In this document: positions 12,001 to 23,500 of the stretch, piece after piece
How positions within the stretch are numbered: the first letter of the stretch is position 1
Layout: each line of letters begins with the position of its first letter
Origin: Dolomedes plantarius
Taxonomy: Eukaryota > Arthropoda > Arachnida > Araneae > Dolomedidae
Direction: 5' to 3'
NCBI GenBank assembly: GCA_907164885.2
Contig: OU015496.1
Span: 165,816,441 to 165,880,440 of the forward strand
DNA length: 64,000 nucleotides
The notes under the pieces: model-generated
Databases searched by the model: none
What the model saw: only the letters and a program-made list of their open reading frames with translations
Told to the model about the DNA's origin: nothing
Translations under genes and position numbers: made by a program

Positions 12001-15000
12001 TACCAGTGAGTAAAAACAGCAAAGGGAATTATCACTAAGAAAGGTTAACTTTTAAGAAAAAGAAATACACTAAAAAATTAAAGATTTAATTTTGTATTAA
12101 TTTGAAACCAAAAATTCACCAGCCAGCAAAAACTAATTTACACCAGCCACTTTACATAGAATACTAACTATTTGTTTGAAATTTAACTAATACTTATTAT
12201 ATAAAAGAAACAAAACCTGTCATGACCATTTATTCAATTTTACCTTTTATAATGTACTAGCTGAAAACCCGCACTTCGCTACGGAGTACATTCAAATTAA
12301 ATAAAACGGTCAAAAGTATACAATTAATGTAAAAAAAAATATTTATAAAAAAATCGTAAGAGATATTTTTATAGACAAAATAATGTAGATGAAAATATTC
12401 AAATTAAATCTAATATGACATACTAAAGAATAGAGTACAGTTAATATAGTATAGTTTGAGGAACATATCTTTTACAGTATTTTAATATTTTTTTGAATAA
12501 TGTCCAATCGTCTGCCGCATTAGCAAGAGAAAAAATATTTTTTGTCAATTTCATTGTTATAGACGTGGCGATAAATTTATTTAAAGTACCAGAAAAAGAA
12601 ATCATGTAATCAACATTTAATAAATTAAATTCTAAAAATTAATCTTTAAAAATTCACCAAAAATCAGAAAATGGAGGTAAAGATTAGAAAAAGATTGCAT
12701 ATTAAAGGAATTTTTATGATATTTAATGTGATATAAATCTTATAACCATCAAATTATTATTTTAAATGCAAACTTAAAAAAAGTTACAAAAACAGCTTAA
12801 AAATTTAATTTTAAAAAATCTAAGAAGAATTTATAAAAAATCTTTCTTAGTGCACCCCTACACTATAAGAAGAATCGCCATGCAAAATTTCAGCCCTTTA
12901 GGTTCAGCGGTTTGGTAAGTGCGTTGTATGTCAGTGAGTCAGTCAGTTACGGAACTGTTTTATTAATATACATAGATTGGAGATTCAGGAAATTTGCGCA
13001 CTTTTCCCAAATTCCGTTTATATTATTTTGGCAATCAAATATTTGACAACAACCAGTTTAACCAATTTAGAGCAGAGGCTTTAAAGATATGTAAACAAAA
13101 CTATTATACTTAAACTTAACTAATTTAAAAACCGAAATTATAATCCTTTACTAGAATGATTGATTACTTTAACTATATTAAATTAAAAGTTAATCTATCT
13201 ACACAACACACATATTAGTGTGTGGGGAAATAATCCAACATGCAATTTCATACATATTTATCAGATAGAATAACTTTTTGGATCATTATCAGAGTACCTT
13301 ATTTATTTTTTTTTTTAATATTCGCAATTAGTGAGGCTGAGGCAACCTACTGGAATACAATAATTAATTCCAACCTGTTTCAGTGCCCTAAGCCCTAAAC
13401 CACAAATTATTTTTTTAGTCTAGTAGATTAGGGAGGCCTTAAACAATTGTCCTCATATGAATGGACGTATAGAATTGTTATCTAAGTGTTGTAAAATTGC
13501 CACAAATCAGCAAAAGTACTATAGCCATTCTAATGAAATAAGTGAAAAATCAACAAGAATTGGTTTGCTTGGAACTAAGCATGTCCATCTGTTTTAATCA
13601 AACCAGTCGAATTAGGAATATGGTTTCAATAACACAAATTAAGAAGTAATCATGCGTTAACCCTCGTTAGACAGGAATTTGACACCAATGTATGAGATTC
13701 GACAAATCCTACGGTCTCTAATGGCATAAGATATCTAAAACAAGTAGTTCATTTCTATGTATAGCATTGAGCAAGAAGGGTTTTTTCTTTCGCAGAAAAG
13801 TCGTTCCGTGCTTCGCTTCCTGCTGCTATGTTTTGGTGGACTTTTCGTGCTTTTCGTCAGTCATGCCTTCGATTGGGGCGCGGCAGGTGCCTTGGGATGC
13901 ATCTGTTTTCCCTTCGTGGCTGCCCTCAGGTGGAAGAAGGACCCTAACTGGGATCCGGAGCACGTAAGTTCTCTTTACTCTCTTCTGTCAAACTTGCAGA
14001 CACTTAAGCTACTCATAAAACAACTAACTTTTCCTTTCCAAAGTTGAACGAAATTCGCGAATTGTGTTACAGTTATCATCTTATTAACTTCGGCAGAAAA
14101 AAAAAAAAACTGGACGAGCCACCCCCAACTTTTTTGTTTGATTGATAAGAAGGGAACAAAAGAAAGACGTTAAAACTCAAAATGTTTTTTGCGCGACGAG
14201 TAACAGGTTGTAAAATAAAATACATTCGTCACTAACTGATACATAATAAAATTACCTCATCCAGAATATCAAAAGCTGACCACCTCGTAAAAGGAAGAAA
14301 ACAAAAAGCAGCGATGTAACCACATAACAGCAGCCACGTAGTTTGCCCAAATCTGGCTCTATGTGAAAAAGACGGCTTTCGGTTCTAATTACCAATGATA
14401 GAAAAAGAAACGTTTGCTAGTTGACCACATGAGCAGTACTATGATACTCGAGAAATCTTTTTATTACCCAATCGTATGTACTTTATATAGGAGCATCAGT
14501 TAAAAGAGAGTTAACTTCAAACTTGATATTGTACATGTTACGGAGTGATCAAGTGAAGTCGAAGTCAATGTTACACGTACATAAATGAAGTTTAAAATGA
14601 ACTGAAAATATGAATCATGAATGAAGGGTATTTCTATTGAAAAGAATTATTATAAAATAGAATACGTAGGAAAAGTATCTGTAAAAAAGATAGCTCAAGA
14701 AGAGGAGGGGAGTGCTCGTCCAACTATATCTCCCCGCCATTGGCTCGATTCATATATAGAACTAACCTGACACTATGGGCCTGTTCACATAGAATCCGTC
14801 AACGTTAACGTAAAAAATTTTAACCAATCATATATCAATTATTGACCCATTTAACCAATCAGCATCAACGGAATCTTTAACGGTGACGCCGACGGATTCT
14901 ATGTAAACAGGCTCTAACTGCTCAACCTTTAAATCTGACGACCGCTGGACAGTTTCGAAGGAAACAGTCTTTCTTGTAAAATGAGTGAATTCAGGGAGTT

Positions 15001-18000
15001 TATGGAAAATTCCAATATAGACGTTGCCCTGATCCAGGAAACTAAATTCTCTGCACCTTGGCGTTTTAACATTAGTAATTACACGCTCCATAGAACGGAC
15101 CGCCCTCGCCCCCCTAACTCTTATCAGCACCCTGGAGGTGGCACTGCTATCTATGTCCGAAGGGGTCTGGAACACTTTAAATTTAATGATATTAACACGA
15201 CTAACGTGGAGAGCACTTCCATAATGTTTCTTCCAGACAGAACCACTAAAATTTTAATCTCTTCCATCTACATCCCCCCCAGTAAAAATTTTCGGTGCTC
15301 TGAATTTCAAAGTATTTTTAATCATAGTAACTACTGTATTGTGGCAGGTGACTTCAACGCACACAATACAGGTTGGAACTGCCATAGGACTGACCGTTCT
15401 GGCCGAGCCCTTCAAAAATTTGTCACCGACAACGCTAATATTAAATTAATCGCCCCCCCCACCCCTACTCACTTCCACAGATCGGGCTCAAGCACAATCG
15501 ACCTTGCCCTCACCAAAAATATACCCTACCCCTACACCATTGAAACTCTTAACCTTTTCGACTCTGACCACCTCCCTGTGTTAATAAATTTCGATAGGCA
15601 GGTCGATATTCAAAATCCCAATCCCCCCACCCGCACTAACTGGGAGCAGTTCCAACAAATTCTCCAGTACTCCACCCTCTATTACCCCATCATTCGTAGC
15701 CCTGAGGACATAGAGCATGCTACCAACTGCTTAACGACTGCCATCGAACACGCCAAGGCTAATTCCACCCATGCTTTGAAAAAGCCACGTTATCATAATC
15801 TCCCCCCCAACATAGTTAAATTAATTAAAGAGCGTAACGTGGCTCGTAAATTATATCAATTCACCCGTCTCCCCCAGCATAGGAGTAATTATCATCTCCT
15901 TCGAGCGCGCGTTCGTCGCGATATTAGAATTTTCCGAAACTCCACTTGGGCTGAATTCATACAAGGGCTTGATCCTGAAGACAACTCCGTCTGGCAATTT
16001 GTCAGACGTCTCCGCAAACAGCATACACAATTTCCGCCCATTCAAGGCCGACACGGAGTTGCCATGAATGACTTGGACAAAGCTAACGCCATTGCAGACT
16101 CTTACAGAGAGCAATTCTCTCCTAACAACGACCTGGTCGATGAGGAAAATGATAGACTTGTCCTCACGACCGTTCAAAATTTTCTTTCCACCCCCCCCCC
16201 CTCCGATTCTACTTCCCCTGTTACCTTCTATGAAATCATTGATATTATTCAAAAACTTAATAATAAGAAAGCGCCTGGCATAGATAACATCAATAACTTA
16301 ATCCTTAAAAATCTTCCAACCAATATAATTCTATACTTTACTGTAATTGTCAACTCCATATTTAAATTTAACTATTTCCCCACATGTTGGAAGACTTCAA
16401 TTATCTGCCCTATCCCCAAGCCAGGGGGGGATCGTAACCTTCCCCAGAGTTATCGTCCAATCAGCTTGCTGTGCTCCCTTAGTAAGGTGGCGGAGCGCGT
16501 TATTCTTCACAGAATCAATGAGCACCTCGACCAGCACGACATAATTATACCAGAGCAGTTTGGCTTTAGGTCTGAGCACAACACGACGCAGCAGCTACTA
16601 AGGGTAGTGGAATTTGCCCGCGATGGGTTACAGGGTAAACAACCTACCGCTGCTCTGTTTCTAGACATTAAGTGCGCGTTCGACAAGGTCTGGCACCCGG
16701 GACTTATTTTTAAACTTATCCAAATTAACTTGCCAGCCTGTCTCATCCATTTGATCCACAACTACCTACGTAATCGAAATTTTGCCGTCCGCATTAACAA
16801 TAACCTGTCCCGGTATAGGTACATCACGTCGGGAATTTTACAAGGATCGATCTTAGGACCGACCTTGTTTAATTTGTACGCCAACGATGTACCACGTGGA
16901 ATTAATACTCTTCTCGCTATGTATGCGGACGACACAGCTATCCTATCTTCTTCCAATAACGACCACTACCTGACTTTTCAAATTCAGCGTCACATCGACA
17001 CTCTTGAGTCTTGGTTTTTACGCTGGAAAATTAAAATCAACCCCTCAAAGTGTCACGCGATCTATTTCAGTAATCGCTATAGCAATCCTCCGCGACTCTA
17101 TATCCAACAATCCCCACTTGAATGGGAGAACACAGTAAAGTATCTCGGCGTAACTCTGGACCGCAGACTTACTTGGAAACCCCATGTTACGAATACTATT
17201 AGCAAGTGCAATGCTGTCACCATGCAACTCCGAACTCTATTTTTCAGTCCGCATTTCTCTATGAGAAATAAAGTACTACTTTACAAGCAATGCATTTTAC
17301 CCGTTGCTCTGTATGCTGCCCCGGTGTGGTTTTCCGCCGCACAAACGCATATTAATAACATCGAAAAACTCCAGAATAAAACTCTCAGAAGAATTCGCCG
17401 AGCTTACCGCTATATGTCGAACGAGACAATTAGAAGAGACTTCGGCATCTCTACTGTTACTAAGCAGGCTTATAAGATTTCTAAGAAATTTTATAATAAC
17501 CTGCCTAATATTAATAATATGGTAATCGCAGAACTCCCCGACTACGACTTCAGTCTCCCTGCCAATCGTAAACGCCCACGGGCGTGTCTCCTTAGGAGAT
17601 AACATTAACTTCCGCACCGCGATACTCTTCACATATTTCTCACCTACATACGTCGCTGTCGTAGCGCAGTGCATTCGCGCTGGCCTAGTAAGCCCTACGT
17701 TATGGGTTCGGGCCTAGGTGGTGTCGCGTAGTCCAAATTATATTATCTTGATATTTTCACTTTTCCCCCAGCGGAATTCTGCGATTATCACATTATTATT
17801 GTATGACCCTGAACGGGGCCTTTTTTTTTTTTCTTTTCTAAACTTATTATCTAGTTTATTGTGGGCCAGTAACCTCCCTTTCCGGATTAAAATCCATCTT
17901 AATTAACTACTTAATTAACTATTATTATTAATTCTTCTCCTACTAGTAATTAAATTGTACCAGCTTCTTTAAATTTTAGCTTTTCCTTCCTCTCATGAAG

Positions 18001-20501
18001 GACTTAAATTTTAGTCACCTTAAAAGACCTTTAATCTTAAAACCTACTTAACTTAATCACTATTAAATCCTACTGAGCATATTTACATTGACCACGAAAT
18101 ATCTTGCTGACAGGAGTTAAAACCAGCAGGTCCAGGAACTCCACTACCAATATAAAATAGCAGTTGAGTTTCGAAGGAAATAATAGCCAAATTTCTCATT
18201 GTATCATTAAGTAGTCTGTCTGTATACCATTTTTAACATTAAAATAGCTAATCGTTGTCATCAGTTTCGATTCCGAACCAGGCGATACGTAAAATCCAAT
18301 GTTTTGTAAAACTGCATGAGCATTGTTCAAAAAGTTATATGTAACAAGTAATATAAAAACAAAATTTTTTAAAGTCAATTCCTACTTAGGTCAACAAAGA
18401 AAAATTTTAGTGTGAACTAATAGTAGGAATTGAAAAAAAGGATTACCTGCCAGAACCTTGCCTACTGTGCGAGATTAGGAGGGGGGGAAAGAGAGTGAAA
18501 AAGTTTGTCAGATTGGGGATTCGATCCCGCAACCTACAGGACGGGAGGAGCCCGCGCTGTACCGTTTACAGAGTATCAACAGGGAAATTACTATTCAAGA
18601 GCAAGAGACGCTCTAGGTCTAAAACTAAAATCGATTAATTAAATTTAATTAATGAATTAATATTTGAAAAAACTGTATTAACATCAAGTGTCATCCACTA
18701 CAAGTTTAAAAAAATGTATTTGAACTTGAGTGGATGAATAAAAAGTATTTTATTAACGATTAAAAATTTGAACAAGATATATATAGGGAGAGTGTGAACT
18801 AATAGTAGGAATTGAAAAAACAAACCCTCGAACTAGGCCTGTTTACTAAACAGTATCCTGACGCCATACCATGACTACTGCGGCTGGATCTCGAAATAAC
18901 TTATAAATAATGCATTTACGTACGTCTATTTGATCATAAATCCACTGAAATCTTTTCTTTCGTATAGAATCCGGTTGGCAGGGCCCTCAGCTTCGTTTGG
19001 AGAATCATAGAACCTTTCCTCTTCGGACTTGTCGGATCAGAGATCAGGATGGAGTACCTGGATCCCAGCACAGTTGGTGAGTGTCTTGAAAGCCCTTCTT
19101 TAAATCCTCTTCAACCAATGACACCGAATCGAGTCGGATTTTTCTATGGAAATCTGTTTTGCAGCTGATCCCTGTTTTGAAACACGCAAACGCCACATCA
19201 GACGAACTTCAAAACTCAGGCCTGAAAATTCCAGAGTGCGATACCCTTAAAGCAGTTGTTAGCTGCTAGCAAAACTAGCTGAAATTGTAAACAAACACAT
19301 AAAGATGTTCTGCATATTACAAAATTTTTAAAAATATATCTGAATTTTTTTTCACTTCAACAGTTTAAAGTAAATGACTTAAAAATTTGTAAAAAAAATA
19401 TTAAATCGCTACGTTAAAAATCCTTTCAGTAAAAAGTAATAAAATAAGAGAATGAGAAGTGGTCATTTAAGTACTCTAAGAAGATTTTCCTTCTACGAGG
19501 ATCGTTTGACAAGACCGTGCAAAATTCGAGTGATGTCTATGACATATTTTGTACCAATTGCCATTCGCATACTGCATATCAAACGCATTCAACGCGATTG
19601 GGTTAGATTTATCGGAATTCAACGTGCCATAACAAAAAGGTAATATGATTTGCCAGAAGGAAATATTTTCTAAAAAAGTTCCAACAATTAAAAATTTAAG
19701 ACTCTTTCAGACGCCCGCGACGCTTTTCGACTGCATTTTTTTTTTTCTTCTCCATTCTAGGTCTTGGACTTGCCACTCTTTTCATAGCTCTCGCTCTGCG
19801 GACGGTCGCTTGCCTTCTGGCTGCTTACATCGCAGGATTCACTCTAAAAGAACAGATCTTTGTCACCATTGCAGGTCTACCAAAGGCAACCGTTCAAGTG
19901 AGCATATCTCCTTTCCCCATTCAGTTCTTGTAGAATGGTTTACTGACATTTTTGAGAATCTAATCAAATATATTTTTAAAAAATCAAGTAGCAGAAAAAT
20001 TTGAACAAACAAGCCTAAGGGCCTGTTCACATACGAGTCCGTTGCGTTGCGTTAAGGAAAAGATGGCGTTGAGACGAAAATAAACCAATCATAGGCGTTA
20101 AAAATTTCATTGCTAATTGGAGGCATATGATTGGATTATTTTCGTCTCAACGTCATCTTTTCCTTAACGCAACGCAACGGACTCCTATGTGAACAGGTCC
20201 TAATTCTTTTCAGAAGTCTTGACCATTTTGTAAGCATTCACACATACACACATAAGTGCGTGTGTGTGCGAGAACGGCGAGATTTAGCATAAGCTAACTC
20301 TTCGTTGTGATTTAATGCGAATGTAATCACATGGTTAGTTTATCAAGGGTTTGGATTAGATTCACTTGCAAACGAATATAACAGTGTTTTGGTGAATGTC
20401 CAGAGAAATTCTTACAGTGCTGTGTAGTTTAGAGGTTGTTTCTCACGTTGATGACATCTACGCTAAGTTCATACTTCGGATTTGTAACTCACTCAAAATA
20501 C

Positions 20502-20577
<76 letters not shown>

Positions 20578-23500
20578 TACAAATGTAAATTACTTAATAT
20601 GAAACAAAAAAGAGTAAATAAATTTTAGGCGCTAAGCTGCTCACAAAAATATTTACGATATATAGATATTTAAAATTAAGATAATTAAAAGGGCAGATGT
20701 GACCATTTAATACACCTCTAACCTGAAATAAGATTGACATATATAAATAGGCAAAAAACGGAATCGGAGGTGGTATAGTTGATGACTGGGGGGGGGGGGG
20801 GGGTGGTGACCCCCCAACCCCGGTTAAACATGTTTTAAGCCAGGCAACACTCCCGGAGGTCGGCTATAACACCAAGACAGTAATAAAAAATTATGAAGAG
20901 GAAAAATATTTTAGGTGAAATAGATAAGTTAAACCAGATAGTTTTCTAATGTAGTCAACTAAAACATAATTACAAGATGAATAGAATGAAAAAAATCTTA
21001 ATACTAAGTTACAGAAATAGAATAATACTAATTAACTAAATAAGTATTCACTAACATATACACTATATATATACAAAATACTTAGCTCCCACCAAGCAAA
21101 GGGACACGAAACCCTTGCACACTCACATTTTATAGACATAGTAGGGATAAATATCGCCGTATTAGGGAAATTTTTTTTTTTTAGTGTTGCCAACTTATTT
21201 TAAAACGATTCATACAATCTTTATTGTCTAGATTAAAAAACTGGGTTAGAATAGATACGAGGAAATTGACGGGAAAACCCTGGTCAATAGCTATAGTTAA
21301 GAATTTTATTATACTGACGTCCATAGTTTTTTTGTTTGAATGTAATCGTTGACAACGTATTAACTGGTTAGTAACTATATTGCGTTTAATATTTAAATGT
21401 AGAGCATTATTCCAATTCATAATCCTAACAGTTTTAAAGTTGTAAAACTCGCGTTTATCATATAGACAGTATGATATTAGATTTTTATTAACATTTAAAC
21501 TCAAGTCTAAAAATACCAAATTTCCATAGTTATCTTTATCAGCCTCCACTAGTTTAAGATTTTTAGGGTAAAAATTAATATCTATTTCTTTTAAGTTTTC
21601 ATTAAAACATATGAGTATATCACCGGTCCCGTAATTTTGAACCGAGTTAAGTGACGAGACCGGAACACTTTACCCCGGACCTCCTAGTTAATGTTTGGGA
21701 ACATGGCGAACATTGCAGCTACGACAGATTTTTTCCGTGCACCAGCCGCCATTAGTGTACACGTCGACGGTTTTGTCAGCGTCGGGTATCGAACCAGCAA
21801 CTTACAGGTCACTGGCTCGACGCCTTTGCTGACTGGGTCACAGCGACCGAATACGATTATATAATTGGTAAGAAATTGATCAAAGCTTTAAAAAGAAGTT
21901 TTGTACTTTTAACCGCTGTTAGAAATTGTTTCGCAGAGATACTCCAACAACAAGCCCTACATCAGAACTACGCTGCTAAGATGAGTTGTGCCGATGTAAG
22001 AAAGTGGGGTTTATTTTTAACTGCATTCCCATTCTAACCTTTCCTTTAGTAGAACGAAGCTGAAAACAAACTTTGTCAGAACCGTCATGCTCAATCACAC
22101 TTGAATAACTCTCGCAGTTTCATCTTGTTTGCAGATGTCATAATGGATAGATTATTTGTATCTAATTCACTTGGCGTACCAATTGTATGCTCTGATAGTC
22201 TATTAGTCTTAGCCCCTGATTTAAATGATTTATAATCAGACAAAGACTTGTAAGTAAGTCGGTCTAAACAAGGCCTGAATGCTCCGTTTAATACACCATG
22301 GGCCTTGTGCTCTGACCCAGTTTTTATCTGCTAGCCCACTTAAGTGTACAAGATTAACTGTACTTTGAGAAATCCTTAAACGCAGCGTTTTCCGAGTGCA
22401 TAAAATCTTGCTTTCATACATCCACGTTCAAAATCCATCTTAAACGCGTCTATTTTCCCTCTATGACGTGCGCTTCGCCAGTCTCTCGGTTTTCTCTTCT
22501 CGGGGATCCCGTCTTACCGACACCTGAGAAATTGCTTGCCTTGCAAAAACTCGCAGGATGGTCTTCATAATTTGGCTACGGTGCGATGTATTGGAGAGTA
22601 ACACTACCTCAGTTTTCATATGAAAGTTAGTGAATTAATTTTTAAGTTATGTTTCTTTAACTATATGGTACAGAAATTCATGATTTGTGCTTTAACCTTT
22701 TCAGGGGCAACAACCTCCACCGGTTGCACGGTGCAGATTTTTTTTTTAAACTAAAAAATCTTGAAAAAAATTCGAATTAATGATTGAAAAATGTTTTTAC
22801 TTCTTTAAACTGATAGCAGATGGCAGCACTAGCCATTTTTCTGCTCATTTAACTGGAGTACATTGAATGCAAGTGAAAAGAAGACTAGATTGGCGCCCCT
22901 GAAAAGGGTTAAAACTAGCAGAGATTCTTTTATAAATTTTAAAGTGATTCCTTACCATACAACACGCGCCCAAATCATCACAAACAGTTGCCAGTATAAT
23001 ACAAATCCTTTGACACTCGGATGAAAAAAATTAACATTACTTCCCTCCCATTATTTTTTATCATCCTGTTTGGGATTTTGAGCCCACTAACGGCCATACT
23101 GGTATAAATAAGGACTTGTGACTCTGATATCTAAAGTTAATTAAGTTCGTCTCAAATTTATTCGGTCTCTTTCAGGCTGCCATAGGTCCTGTGGCTCTAG
23201 ATCACGTCAAGAAATTGAGCATGGGTCCCGAATATGAACAGTACGGAATTGAGGTAAGAACATTACTCTTCAAAGCATTTGTATTCTAATTTAGCGAGAT
23301 CAGAAATAGAGCTGCGAAATGTTCACAATATAACGTTACAAAAACTTTTCAATTAGGATCTTCACATCCGACTTCAAATATTAAAACGAAAATAGACTCA
23401 TTCTAGTGCGCGAAATCCACTATTGAACCTAATAGAATAATTTTATCCGCTGTAACTTGGGCGAACTATGTTCGCAACAGTAACGGCGACAAATCCAAGC

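Larger units (their letters stand above)
14965..18166 (+). mobile_element. 5'-truncated Jockey-like LINE insertion
   Basis: A perfect 14-bp target-site duplication, AGTTTCGAAGGAAA, sits at 14951-14964 and 18167-18180 and fixes both insertion boundaries. The 3.2-kb insert begins inside the endonuclease domain, as a 5'-truncated LINE copy would, and runs through an uninterrupted ORF to 17602. It continues with about 560 nt of 3' region containing a tRNA-like segment and T-rich tracts. There is no poly(A) tail at the 3' junction. It lies in intron 6 of gene A in the same orientation. The perfect duplication and the open frame indicate a recent insertion. Confidence 0.9.

Noticed and set aside
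20789..20802. Long G homopolymer as a G-quadruplex regulator
   Set aside because: Several similar homopolymers occur at MITE ends throughout the window. A single run is not evidence of function and its length may be a sequencing artefact.
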